From the NCBI GenBank assembly GCA_963920665.1, contig OY987265.1, forward strand, positions 18,295,001-18,359,000: a DNA stretch of 64,000 nt, read 5' to 3'. The position numbers were made by a program, and so were the translations under genes. The notes beneath the pieces are model-generated. The model had not been told where the DNA came from, did no database searches, and worked only from the letters and a program-made list of their open reading frames with translations. The stretch is from Straminergon stramineum. Its lineage: Eukaryota > Streptophyta > Bryopsida > Hypnales > Calliergonaceae. Position 1 is the first letter of the stretch. Every line of letters begins with the position of its first letter. This document shows positions 35,412-47,297 of this stretch, one piece after another.

Positions 35412-36154
35412 TCAACACGTTTTTCTTCCAGTGGTAGCATCCTTCACTAATTTTTCAATTAGTGCTAATGACTTTCCGATGGATGGTTGAGATTCTTCAC
35501 ATTCTGTTTCTTGAGTAGCACTCATGGAGACATCATTCTCAAACTCCCCCACATTATCAATGATTGTATTATCGTTGTCAACGGCATCACTAGAACTCTC
35601 AAATGGATCAAGTGGAACTTGTTGAAACATAGCTTCCAAGCCTCCTCGAATGGAACCATAATAGGTCCCTAAATGCTCAAGAATAGTATCCCAAGATAAG
35701 TCTGTGGAAACTTGTAGAATAGCTAGTTGATACTTACAGAAGTTTCCACGTATACTCCATTCGCATGAGCAACATGCATATTGAGTGTACGGTTCTAGAA
35801 TTTCGTACCACCGATTTTGTACAATTTGTGACTTGACTTTCCAAATATTTTCCTCGTGTGTTGGTTGTACAATGTCTTCAAATGGAATATCTTTGGCTCG
35901 TATCATTCCATTTTTTACAATGTCTTCAATAGATTTGTTCAAAACAAAGCCATTTATTTTTCTTTCTTGCATGTACATGTAATGGTTTACCACCGGAGTT
36001 GTAAGGCGCCATACAAGAAAATCAATTCTTCTACCTCGTTTATCCCAATTATCAACTAGCATCCACCGTTTCAATGCTCCATGATAAGCTTCGATACTTG
36101 ATTGAGTGTCTTGATTAGAATGATGATGTCGACGATGACCAATGAGATACAATT
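35412..36154 (-). CDS. MULE transposase last exon with altered SWIM zinc finger
   Basis: An uninterrupted frame of about 247 codons after the intron acceptor at 36155. It contains LIGHRRHHHSNQDTQSSIEA, a motif of the MULE C-terminal core, then a SWIM-type segment CxC-x8-C followed by KYQ where KHQ is expected, so the fourth zinc ligand appears to be Tyr. The Asp/Glu/Ser-rich tail is likely disordered. It is better preserved than the upstream exon. Confidence 0.75.
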
Positions 36155-36233
36155 CTACAAAAAACATGTGAAAATCAAATTATCATGATCATAATAATAT
36201 TAAATATTTGCAACAACATTAATTATGTATTGA

Positions 36234-36265
<32 letters not shown>

Positions 36266-36330
36266 CTTTTTTTTACAATAATTTTGATATGAATGCAACA
36301 ATTTCAGATTTATAATAAAAGTACACATAC
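36155..36330 (-). other. Intron of the MULE transposase gene, with (ATA)n
   Basis: 176 bp from GTATGTGTAC to TTTGTAG. The exons join through a split Glu codon (G|AA) inside the conserved block. It carries an AAT/ATA microsatellite at about 36233-36262. Confidence 0.7.
36233..36262. repeat. AAT trinucleotide microsatellite
   Basis: About ten uninterrupted AAT (ATA) units inside the MULE intron. Confidence 0.9.
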
Positions 36331-37371
36331 CTTGATGCTTGTAGTGTTTCTCGAAATAGACTTTCATGTTGTCTACATAAAAATATTGAAAAAGAGATTC
36401 CCCTAACTTTCGAGCGCGGTCAATGAAGGCAGATTCTTGCTCTTTATACTCAATGGGCATGTATAGATATCCATGCAAAGCTTTGAATACAAGGTCTCGC
36501 AAGTTCCCTAGGTTTGGAACTTTGTGTAAGATATGATTTTTTTAGTTTTTTATCACATGAAAAGCACACAAATACACTAGAACATCATCCTCTGGCCATG
36601 CACATTTTATGGCATTTCTTATCTCAATAGCGTCATCTGTGAGAAAACATGATGGTAGAAAAGTGGGCATATCTTTCATGATATGTCTCTTCAATGGCTC
36701 CAACCACATAGTAAGGTCTTCTTCAGTTGATCAACTAGATAAAACCCAAGCAATAGGAATACCATTATTCCAATTGTCAAATACAAGTAAGGACCACAAT
36801 AGGTGATTCGGAATGTTTGTACCATGTGTAGCATCCATGGAGATGGCTCCCTTATGACCAAATTTCATCATAATTTCTTTTTGCCATGGAGTTTGAATGC
36901 CCAAAATAAATGGCAAGTCTGTGACATCATCTTTCTCATGCCACATGAAAACATTATGTGGATGTTGTTCGGCCCACATTTTGACACTGGAATAGTCAAT
37001 AGGATCTCGACGCCAAATTCCCATTTTGCACGTCTTTCATAATATGCTATATCCCGAAATTGCACAAAATCATCACGAATGAAGAGTAGTTTCAACTTCC
37101 TTCTCTCTGTCCAATTTTGCCTATGTTCTTCAAAAATTTGGAGGGATGTGAACCCTTCACTTAATTTTCTTAGAATCCAAGCCTTCAACTCTGTAGACAT
37201 CCTTGGATGATGTGCTGTGGTTCTTCCAATAGAGTCTAGATCATTAGGGCCATGAGCAAGAGTTCCATCTTCTCGTGTATGGTCCACATGATAGTACGCT
37301 ACTTCTGCTACATGTGGATGCAATTGTAGTTGCTTCACAGAAAACTCCGCAATGCATCCACGTTTTTTTTA
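36331..37371 (-). CDS. MULE transposase core exon, broken
   Basis: Holds the DDE-type core. SMDATHGTN near 36845 supplies the first Asp, and FLTDDA near 36630 the second. It is interrupted by a frameshift near 37030 (the AKWEF frame gives way to KMGIWRRDPIDY), TGA at 36731-36733 and TAA at 36542-36544; the latter replaces a position usually held by Trp or a charged residue. The frame after each stop continues the family sequence directly. Confidence 0.8.
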
Positions 37372-37695
37372 ATTGGGGTGCCTATGATCACTCCTATGAT
37401 CCTCAGGGCCATATGCACACTCATACCATGTGTGTTCAATGAAGGAAGAAATGTAAGGTCTCTTCTTTTCCTCCCCTTTCTTTCGATCCTTTACATTCCA
37501 CCCTATTGCCAAGCCATCTTCACATGTTTGTCCTTTAATAAAATCTTCAACCCTCTCATAAGGTATATATGCATGAACAACTGCAGTTGCATTGCCAAAT
37601 CCTTGCCTACTAGAATGGGTCCATGTGATGTCTTCAAAACCAATATGACCAAGTGGAGGTGTTTGTACTTCCAATGTCTTGTGTGACTTTCGCAT

Positions 37696-40600
37696 GTTAT
37701 ACTTTCTACCAATAAACATTTCAACGTGAAAATGCAATAACAAATAGATCATATACAGAAATAGAAGCCAATAAATAATGTAAGTAACTTGAAAGAAGAC
37801 ATTGAAAACAAGAAAATGATCACTATATGTATAGCAACAACCTTTAAGTGAATAGAAGTTATTGGTATACCTCTGTTGTGGAAGGCAAAACCTATAGAAA
37901 GTAGTTTGGCAATAAATTCTAAAATTTTTAAAATGAAATTCACCATTTTTTTTCGTTTTAATATGTAATGCTTTAATTTTAACTCCATAATTATAGACAT
38001 ACTACGAGGAACATCAAGAGGGTGGCAAATTTATAATTCTAAGAGTAGTATGAGGCTCAATTTTGGATAGTTGGCATTTAAATCATCCACTACCTTGAAT
38101 TCCAACTAGCAATTTGTCTTGAAAACAATGTAAGTGCCCTACAATGAACTTTTTATAGATGATACTTTTGTCCAAAGAACTAAACAACTTTATAAGTAAT
38201 GGCTATGTAATCTCCCTAATCTAACAGTAAACTTTCAAACTTCAATGAAGATGAACTATAAATCTCTTGGCCCCCCTAAAACATCAACTTTGTTAAAGTG
38301 GTGTGATTCTAAAGCCAAATATTTTGACAATTATGAATACATAAGTTTAAAATTTGGAATAGGTATAGAATTTTATATGAGAAGGTGCATTCTAAGAGTG
38401 CCACAATATTTAGTTTAACAAAATGGATACTCTAAGGATTCAACTTCACTGGTAAATCCAAAAGCAAAGAACCAAAAATCATATTAAATCCTAATAAGCA
38501 AGAATAAAGCTTGCAACACATAGAAACCAAAGCACCACTAGAAAAGGAAATGGAACATTGTATAAAATGTGTTCAAAATCATTATTATGGGCACATGAAA
38601 CAATGAATCAAAACATAGGTTCAAATGCCTTGATTTCCAGTACCTGCTCTTCTTTATAATAATGCTTGTAATTGGAAAAATTGTAGAAGGAATTGAAGGC
38701 ACAAATTGGCAATAATCTAGTGCATCCCCAAGAACTGCATGACATCAAATGTGACTTCATCCACCTTCCAAGGTGACCAAGTGCCTGCACTTCAATGAAC
38801 AACACAATAACTAAGGTAGGCAAACCCATACCCGTCTCTTTAAGAGGATGGGGTACATCAAGAACTCCACAAAATTGCAAATTGCAAATCATCACCAGGA
38901 ATGAGTCCAATGACATGTTGGAAAACAAATCTTTGGGATCCATGAAGAGATTTGAGGACCAATTGCCTATCTTGACCAATTCCTAGACTAGAGGCACTAA
39001 GGTAGGAGGCTCAAAATCCACACATGCTCTAGAAATGGCCACCTCCTCAAATGTAAACTATTTGTACATGGGTTTTTTTCATCTTTACAGAGATGTACCA
39101 ACAGTGTACATTTCAGGAGGTGGGCGATTTTAGAGCCCTATGCCATTTCAACTTCAAAAATTCATAACTAATTCCACAAAGCTCCAAAAATTATGAAATG
39201 ACTTGGATTAGATGTCAATTACACTTGTCTCTCAAGGAAAATTTACTGAAAAATATTTCAATAAATTTCACCTTCCTAAAATTCAGTTTCAGCTCTTAGA
39301 TGGGCGGTTCATGAACCTCCTACCTTAACTCAATGATAGAGTCTCAATCTGCAACCACCCACGATTCCATACCCTCAACTATACAAATCATTCAGCAAAC
39401 TTCAACACAAAAGCCTAGTAGAAATATTGTTCAATTTTCATTAATTAAGAATCTGTCATAAATTCTTGACAGCCAATGCATTCACTTGTCCACTGTCTTG
39501 CAACAGGCTTGCACTAGCTAGCCTGTTTTTAAATCTCAAAATCTCCACCTTCGTCTTTGTTCACCCTGTAAGGCCACTGTGGTTGACAGGCCCTTGTATT
39601 TTTATCTCTCTGCAATGGAATGCGTTTCATTTGTTTCAAAAAATAAAAATAAAAATAAAATGTCACCTTTGGTTTGGGAGTACGTACTTTCTAATCAGCA
39701 AGCTCCTGTGCACACCCGAATTTGAGGAGAGAGGAAGAATAGTTCGTCTGAATTGAATGAGGGTGCTGAGCTTATCTAAGCTTGCAACGAAACATAATAA
39801 TCTGAAGCCCACCAATGTGGATTAGCTTAAATAGGCTATTGTATCAGCAGTTGGAGTACTGCACACTACAAAGTGACTGATTAAATTCAAATGATCTCGG
39901 CATTGCAACTTCAGAGGCAGGGAACGAGAAGTCAGGAACAATAGAACATGCAACGAATTGAAACGGAATTTCGTCATCAATTGCAGTTGAGTGAAGTCAA
40001 CTCTGACAAGAGCTTTAATTGGAATGGAATTTTGGTGAAGCCTGTCAAAATATGGACGTATTGGAATTTTTCCAATGTACTTGTCTTCGAATTCCTGGCA
40101 CATTGGAAACGAAACACCAAGCTTCTGAAATCTCCAACATACCTTCAACCGCCTCTTTTCCCAGGCTCCTTCCGCATGCTAGGCCTCACAAGTGTCCCTA
40201 TCAACCCAATCCAATTGGCTTGCAAACCCAATCACTTGGCTCACTCAACTTGCAAGCAAGCACGAGATGACAAAGGTATGAGACTAGCCCCGCAACAGCG
40301 TCCTGGTGAGATTCCTTCTAGTCGGGGCCGCATTCGAAGATCAGGAGGTGGTGCAGAAAACAACAAAAAAACTATGGTGAGGTCGAAGCAACTTCGGAGC
40401 ATTACCCTGCATCTTTCAAGCACTTGGTTGCAATAAGCGAGGTTTGCATCATGCAGTAGACTCCAGATCATTTTGAAACTCCAAATCAATTTGAAATTCT
40501 AGATCCTACTTTTACGATACTCTAGATCCACAATTCAAGGAGTTCCAACAAGATCTAAAGAACTCTTCAATATTAAAATTGAACATCAACAAGCAAGATT

Positions 40601-40699
40601 TCAAACCTTCAAAGAAAATTGATGAGGAGCATTCGAAGAGCATTCAAAGATTAGAAGCGGTGTAGTATCGATAAACAAGAAAACTACAGCAAGGCATGA
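37696..40699. other. Non-coding interval between MULE gene and inverted-repeat arm
   Basis: AT-rich to about 39 kb, less so at 39.4-40.5 kb. The longest frame is 39948-40436 on the plus strand (162 codons), with a product that shows no motif and an Arg/Gly-rich end; overlapping frames of similar length exist. I do not accept a gene. A CACTAGAAAAGGAAATGG word at about 38535 was seen without a partner. Confidence 0.3.
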
Positions 40700-40892
40700 A
40701 AATGCGATGAGAGGTCGCAAGTGGGTGGGTCGGAGGTGAGAGGTGGGTCACAAGTGAGGAGGGTTGTAGGTCGAAGGGTGAGGAGGTCGCTGGGAGGAGG
40801 GAAGGCTGATGAATAGTGAATGGACCCCCTCATCCCCCTATCATCCAAAGACGGGGCAATGAGGGGGTCAATTCACCCTAGCCACTCAATTG
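40700..40892. repeat. Arm 2 of long-range inverted repeat with internal hairpin
   Basis: Reverse-complement relative of 10732-10930. Reading leftward from 40892 it gives CTCAATTGAGT, GGCTAGGGTGAATTGACC, CCTCATTGCCCCG, a spacer, GATGAGGGGGTCCATTCAC and a CT-rich tract. A near-palindromic CTCAATTGA borders both arms on the outside, which could be a 9-bp Mutator-type duplication or simply the end of the repeat. Confidence 0.55.
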
Positions 40893-40899
40893 AAGTGGG

Positions 40900-43570
40900 A
40901 GTAGTAATAATTGTAGGTAATCTCTTTATACAAGTGGGGTGATGGGAAGTAAAACAATCCACGTGGGATATGTAAATTAGGATTAGTAGATGCTCAACCG
41001 CTCATACCTAATTAAGTCAAATGCAGGAATTGTGTTCAATGTAGAACTTCAAACCTCGTTTAGACATAGTAAAATAATTTTTTTCAAGAAACTTTGAACT
41101 GAACAAAGTTGGTAAATCAAGTTACCTTTCATCTCCAAAAATCTGTTTGAGATTCAGATCCTCCAATAAAAAGTTAGAGACAAAGTTCAAAAAGGGGTTG
41201 GAAGAAACATTTTCTTTGACTTTGTACAACAAGAAGTGAAATATTTTTCATTGTTTCATCCACAAAGTGCACTTCTTTGAAATCTTTAATCCTAGAAAGA
41301 GGAGACTTATGAACAAATTACTTTGTTAAAAATGATTTGATATGCAATTAATAGTACAATAGTGTAGCATGAATAACAAGATTGAAGAGAAACAAGTTCT
41401 CATCGACACATGTCATGTGTGTAGCCCGACTTCTCCTTGAACTAGCTTTGTAGATTGACTAAAGTAAGTAGATCCACTATTGAGATTGGAGTTCAATTCA
41501 AAGCTCTATTTTTAGATCAAATTCAATTTTGTAGTTTTTATTGCATTGAGTGTACAGTTGGAACTCAAAGTTTTAGAGTTGGATTAGGTAGTCACCATTT
41601 CATGAATTCAATGAGTACACTACACATGGCTAAAGGCTCATTCTTTGTTTCATTCTACCAAGGGTACTTTTGGATTTCCATTGGAACCGTGTAAGGAAGT
41701 AAGAGACACATTAGAATCCCCAAAGACAAGAATAGTCCCTCCCTCCAGCCCGCAATGGGAAGCTATATGTTTTTACTTTGACCACCCTATAATGTATCAT
41801 TTGTTTTCAAAAAATGAGTTGACTCAAATGCATGTGAAATTAATCCTAATTTTTTGTTCTCATGCATACAAAAAATGTAAATGAAATAAATATATCTACG
41901 TACAATGACCAAACAATCCACAATAGGTTTCTTGCTTCAATTTGAATAATTTATAAAAAAATTGTGTTCTTTCTTTCACTACACTAATAATTGTATTGAT
42001 TGTCACCACGACAAATAGATTTTAAAATGATATAAATTTCTCCTTTTGACAAATACTTCTGCCAAATATGTTTATAGGAATTTTTTTTCTTTGAATTGTA
42101 TTGATATCTATATTCTTGGTAAAAATATTCATCTTTTGTAGAAAATAACAGCCTTCAATAAATAGCTAAGTATGGATGACACTAAATGTTTTTTTAGTGT
42201 AGCGTGGTCCTAATATGGAAATGAAAAAAATGGTTCAAATATATTGCAAAATCAATTCATAGTAAGCTTACGGTAAGTTAATGGCATCCAACACATTTGG
42301 GGTGTCCCAAATGTGTGTGTTTTTCGTCATCGTGGAATGCAATTATAACCTAGATATCCTATATGCACCACTAACCCAAGACCATCATGACTTAGTGTAC
42401 ATCTTCAAAATCAATATGTACGTATGTGGAAAAACAATTTATAACCTCTATCAAAAAAAGATTTGACCCATCATGACTTTTGCATACAATATTCAAATGT
42501 TGCATTCTTTGGTGTGTTGGAAGCTCCTTTCACTTGCCAAGAAGAAAATACAAAAATTTAACTCTTATAATAATAATAGTAATTAGGTAGACTAGCAAGA
42601 AGTGGTGGTCAAGGAAATACCTACTTTAATCCTTAAAATACTTGAGGTATTGAATTCTCTCGTCATCAAAACTTTGAAGTTAAATATAAACTAACTAAGT
42701 TCCTATTTTTGAAATTATTTTGGAAGTTTAGTTTTAGCATCAAAAATCAAATTATGAAAATGAATCATTATGAATTTTCTATTCAAGATTTTGAGCAAGG
42801 GTGTCCATTGCAAATCTTGATTTTCTAGTATGAAGGACTCTCAAAGACACTAGATCTTACAAAAAAATCACATGAAAAATTCATTTAAGAAAAATAAAAG
42901 AACAAATTTTGAAAAATTGTAAATTCACTGGGATTATGCATGTTTTGCCCTTTAACCCTCATATTTTTTTAGTGACCAATTTTTTAGATTTGACATGTGA
43001 AAAGAGGATTGAAAGACTTCAAATAGGTTTCATAGTTTGAACACCCTCATGATCAAACATTACAATCTTTCAATTCATAAGTGATATTGTTAACTTTTCT
43101 TTTCCCATTTGAAACTTAACATGTTAGGTTTGAATTTGTATGGTTACAATTTAAAAAATTGATAGAACTTATCAAAATGTTGGCTGTTAGTTCAATTTAG
43201 AGCAAGTTTCAAGAAGCTCAAAAAAGGCCTTGGGCATTGAGGGGTTAATATGCAATGAAACTTTAGGGGTTTGTCCCAACCCCTTTTTGAACTTTGACCC
43301 AAACTTTTGATTGGAGGCTTAGAATCTCGAAAAAAAATTTGCAAATGAAAGTTACTTTGATTTACCAACTTTTTTTAGTTCAAAGTTTCTTGAAAAAAAT
43401 TATTCTACTATGCCTACATGAGGTTTGAAGTTCTACATTGCACACAATTCCTGCGTTTTGACAATGAGTGGTCAAGTTCTCGTCTTCAAATTGTCCCATA
43501 TCCTTTGAAAATTCATGATGGATAATGAATTTCATTATAAATACAATCTCTCCACCCCTAGTCTAGAGCA
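40900..43570. mobile_element. Foldback element with long inverted arms (about 2.6 kb)
   Basis: The arms are clearest at 41016-41208 and, in reverse, 43265-43462. Shared words include GGAATTGTGT, ATGTAGAACTTCAAACCTC, TTTCAAGAAACTTTGAACT and CAAAGTTCAAAAAGGGGTTG. Weaker similarity continues outward for perhaps 100 bp on each side, so the outer limits are approximate. The interior is non-coding and holds a TTAA-bordered element. A shorter relative lies at 52533-52955. Confidence 0.6.
42952..43248. mobile_element. Non-autonomous TTAA-bordered DNA element (copy C, 289 bp)
   Basis: TTAA occurs at 42952-42955 and 43245-43248. The ends read CCCTCATATTTT on the left and CCCCTCAATGCC on the right read on the other strand. 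It is nested in the foldback element next to its right arm and is non-coding. Confidence 0.5.
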
Positions 43571-44209
43571 CATGTTTTGACATTGAATTGTAGTTAAACC
43601 TTTTCTTACAATAGGATGCCCACTACAATTCCTTGTCCATGGATTTGAGATGGTGATATGTTTATTTTTAAAATCATTCTAAGTTTGAGATTCAGACTAT
43701 CTTTGGCCGTCGGATCAAAATCGGTAATTGGTTGTCTTGGGGTACGTGAGGTCCTTCGTGATAAGTACCAAGAATGTTGGAATTGCGCCTCAATAAGAAA
43801 CTATCACCAGATTCCAAACTTGAACTGCCAGAAAAAAAAATTATTTTCTTTTACTGACAAAGTTTTATCTTTAAGCTCACAGTGTTTGCAAACACCAGGT
43901 AGAAATGGCCCTTTACTAAAATAAACTAAGATTATCCTCCACATGTCTCTTTTTCTCACGTAATACAGAGTCTCCCTTAATTTTTGCCTTGTTCCCATGT
44001 TCTCAATCATTATTTTTATCTGGTTCCCATGTTCCGAGTCAAAATTAGAAAATATTTTATTTGAAGAATTGGTTCACATGCAGAAGCTTGATGTGGCATG
44101 GACCTAATCAAAGTATGTATTTTCTGTGCTAGAATTCTATGTTCTAAAATATGTCATGGGAAATACATACTTTGACATTTTAATTTGTAGAAAATATGAA
44201 AAACAATTT
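43571..44209. other. AT-rich interval without a recognisable gene
   Basis: Short frames only. No element ends were found. Confidence 0.3.
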
Positions 44210-44690
44210 TCAACAAAAATAAAAATTGGCCATTTGGGAGGAATTCTTGATGATGAGATTTGAGCAAAAAAATGAGTTCAAAACTATCTCTATTGTTTAG
44301 AATTGCGTGCACAAGAGAGACCAATTTGCACGAACATGGAGGATATAAAATAATGAATTTTTAGATTTCTTTTGGTAGGCACATGTATGCCTACTAAAAT
44401 AATATACCATAGAAATTTCAGCTGAAAATCACTAATTTAAACCACTCAATAGTATAAAAAACTCCTAAATGTCAAAGTGTGACAAATTAACAAAATTGAC
44501 TTTTAAATATGAAATGATTTTTTAAAATTTCTGAAAAATAAGGGATACAATAACAAGAAAGATATCTAGAAATAGTTTTTTTGGTTTTGGAATTGGATTC
44601 ATAATTCAAAAGTTTAGTGCTCCAAAAAAAACCGCAACGAAACTGGCCTAGAAACTGGCAAGTGTTTCTTGCAATCACCCAGTAACACAT
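44210..44690. mobile_element. Truncated relative of the 3821-4545 element
   Basis: Shares with 4070-4545, in the same order and orientation, GATGATGAGATTT-like, AACATGGAGGATATAAAATAAT-like and AATTAACAAAA words, and ends with TTTCTTGCAATCACCCAGTA, matching that element's right terminus. The matching left terminus (TTGCAAGAAAC in the opposite orientation) is absent upstream, so the copy is 5'-truncated or rearranged. Confidence 0.5.
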
Positions 44691-44879
44691 TTGGAGGTGA
44701 AATTCGATTTCTAAATGTACTCAAATGAAAAAACTTTAAACTATAAAGTGATATAAAATCATTGTACAAACACAATGGTGAAAAAAAATATTATTCAATT
44801 CACTCATTGTGTCTGCAAAATGGCTTTGAAATGTCAAAAAATAGCAAGAAAAGTTGCAAAAATCACATCAGAACCTAAA

Positions 44880-45620
44880 CCTCCTTCTACTAAAATGCTT
44901 CTCAATTCCTCATAACTTCTTTGATTGAAATGAAATTTTGGAGACACAAACTAGACTAGTATGCACAACTTTTCCAAAAAACATTATTGGGAATGGACAT
45001 TGTATGAAGAAGAAACAAGCCGTTGAAGCTCACTGTAATCCAAAAATGTCAGGATTTTGAACTTCGAATTGCTCCCAAACATTCAAAACATCTTGGATTG
45101 ACATGAAAATTAAGGTCAAAGCACCTAATGGCATCCCTATACCCAATGGTGTCACTTTCTAGGCCAGTAATTCATTCTAGAATATAAATGTAGCTAGACT
45201 GTAGACCTCTTATCATTTTAGGTCAAAAAAATAAGCACTCTACTATCTACTTACATCTACAACCTAAAATGATTATGCTCTGTAGAGTCTCACACCATTG
45301 GATACAGGGATGCCTTTGGGTGCACTTACCTTGTACTACAATAACTAGACTTTGAGGGGAACAAAATCCAACAAATTTTATTGAAAACAAACATTAGATG
45401 AAGGAGATACAAGCCCTTGAAGTTGCAACCATCAAATGCAGTTTGGTGAACTCAAATAGAACTTGTGAACTTCGATTGGCTTCCAAAAAATCATTTCATC
45501 TTGGACTGATCTGAAACTTTTACCACACAAACTAGAAAAGAGAGTGCAAATTTTCCAACAAATTTGATTGAATTCGGACATTGGATGCAAAAGTTACAAT
45601 ACTTTGAATTGGACTTGAAA
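44880..45620. repeat. Degenerate tandem units interrupted by a MITE
   Basis: The word series ACACAAACTAGA, AATTTTCCAACAAA-like, GGACATTGGATG and GCCGTTGAAG-like occurs near 44950-45030, 45340-45420 and 45530-45610, with partial copies of an ACTTCGATTGGCTTCC-like segment between. It appears to be an old tandem duplication. The middle is split by the 203-bp foldback element at 45121-45323. Confidence 0.4.
45121..45323. mobile_element. 203-bp foldback MITE
   Basis: The left end reads GCACCTAATGGCATCCCT and the right end, on the other strand, GCACCCAAAGGCATCCCT; both continue through an ...CCAATGGTGT word, giving about 32 bp of terminal inverted repeat. Further inward, CATTTTAGGTC pairs with ACCTAAAATGAT, so most of the element can fold. 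No target duplication was recognised. Confidence 0.65.
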
Positions 45621-45623
45621 CTA

Positions 45624-46575
45624 TGTGAGGAGACTTTTGGTCCCCTAGGGCATTCAAGGGTTTACCAATCAAAACATGTCAAAATGTCAAAACTTTCGAT
45701 CATTAAGCTGGCTTTATGTTAAGTAGATTTGTGCTTACTAAATTAATATTGGTTGGTAGTAGTGGAAATTTCTCTTAGTTTTCTCATTGCCACTACCAAG
45801 TCAATGAAATTTCTACTTCACACCCACCTTGTTGAAAAATTTGCACAAGGCAAGAGGTGAGCATTATCAATCTTAATTTGCCTCTCCTCGACCAATAGAA
45901 ACATGCCACAATGGCGAAACTCTCTTGCATTGAGATATGTGAAAAGAACAACTACCGTACCTTCAATTCAAATTCAACACCATGGTGCCAAACTAATTTA
46001 AGATTGGCATTTGGACAATTCGACAACTTGATTTGAATTTCTTGGCTTTCCATACTTTGCTCTTCCTAATTTTTCAACACTCTTCTTGGAATGGGTTGAT
46101 TTTTTTCATTCATGCATTCCATAAATGTGTTCTTTTTTCAAAATTTTCTCAAGAATAATTTTCTAATATTTGGAATTGGCAACAATGAATTTTTTTTCAA
46201 ATTTTCAAAAATAGTTGTACAATTTTTCAAATTTCAGACATGTTCCAAATTTCCCTAATTATTTACAAAACTCACCTTCACTCCTACAATAGGGGTTCCC
46301 TTGGATAGAGCATCCAATTGCAGTTGGCTCCCCGGTCCCACTCCCCTTTGGCAACATTTTGTATTCTTGGTCACAAAAGCCCTCATTACACAAGGCTAAA
46401 TACTAAACACCTTCACTCATGTTACAATCCAATTCTAGTAGACACGGGCCATTGACTGCACAATCACCCCAAGTTTCATAATGGTTTACCAAAATCAAAA
46501 TTACAAGGTAAAATGATTTAAAGTTTCTTCCAATCGTTGATGTTTGAGATTGAAATCTTTCACAAAGAGAAAACC
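45624..46575. other. AT-rich interval without a recognisable gene
   Basis: No open frame of note. A slightly GC-richer patch near 46300-46370 has no identifiable function. Confidence 0.3.
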
Positions 46576-47179
46576 TTAACCCCTAAACGTCCATAGTCTT
46601 CTCCCAAATTGACAATTTGAGAAAAAACATCCTAAAGTGCTAATTGGAAGAATGTTTTACAATTGATATACTAATAAACTTATAGATTTGGAGTTGTAGT
46701 CGGTTTCCATGTGTACGGTTAGATTCACCAATGCTATCACTGATACTATCACCAATATTTTTTTATAAATTTTGAAGGGAAAATTTCAAAGTTCCTTCAA
46801 AATTCAATTATAAGCAAAATGTTATCATTATTTGAGTAAAATTCATTGGAATGGATTTGAAATCAATTTCTTTTGACATGGTGTTTTTTTGAGATTTGTG
46901 CGTTCCATTAAAGTCTATGACCTCATTTTTGCAAATCTAATTTTGAACTAGAGTCAATGCAATTTTTACTTGGTCAACCACTTGACATACTTGCACATTT
47001 GTAATTTTAGAAAAATATGTTCTCTAATAACACCAAATCCAACTATTAGATAGGACAACAATTTGATAAACTATCTCCACAAATTAAGACATCTTTCATC
47101 CAAATAGTAATGAAGATGAAACTTGAGTTTCAATTTGTTTATCGTCCAAAAATTGGACATTAGAGAGCTTAGGGATTAA
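46576..47179. mobile_element. Non-autonomous TTAA-bordered DNA element (copy D, 596 bp)
   Basis: TTAA occurs at 46576-46579 and 47176-47179. The ends read CCCCTAAACGTCC on the left and TCCCTAAGCTCTC on the right read on the other strand. The interior is homologous throughout to copy A (2478-3065), so these are two members of one family about 44 kb apart, in the same orientation and nearly equal in length (588 and 596 bp). Non-coding. Confidence 0.65.
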
Positions 47180-47297
47180 AGTAGCATGAATATCTCATAA
47201 ACTAGGATGAATCATTCTAGTGATGAACATCCAAAAGTTTATTAAAAACAACTTCTTTGGCTTCAAAATTCAAAAACTACGAAGAATCCAAATTCCA

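Larger units (their letters stand above)
35412..37695 (-). pseudogene. MULE (Mutator-like) transposase pseudogene with SWIM segment
   Basis: A Mutator-like transposase, the DDE enzyme that moves MULE transposons in plant nuclei. The N-terminal part (37695-37372) is a FAR1-like or zinc-binding region (WTHSSRQGFGN ... EHTWYECAYGP). After TAA at 37369-37371 the frame continues with KKRGCIAEFSVKQLQLHP and HPRMSTELKAWIL. The MULE core follows in another frame from about 37030: AISMDATHGTNIPNHLLW (first catalytic Asp) and, after TGA at 36731-36733, FLTDDAIEIRNAIKCAWPED (second Asp) and LCAFHVIKN. TAA at 36542-36544 is followed by HILHKVPNL. An intron (36330-36155, donor G|GTATGT, acceptor TTTGTAG) precedes the last exon, which holds HHHSNQDTQSSIEAYHGALK and a SWIM-like CSCEWSIRGNFCKYQ. 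The start at 37695 is the ATG before the first conserved block. Confidence 0.85.

Noticed and set aside
39948..40436. 162-codon plus-strand frame
   Set aside because: Product shows no domain and competing frames of 80-108 codons overlap it; no splice or promoter evidence.
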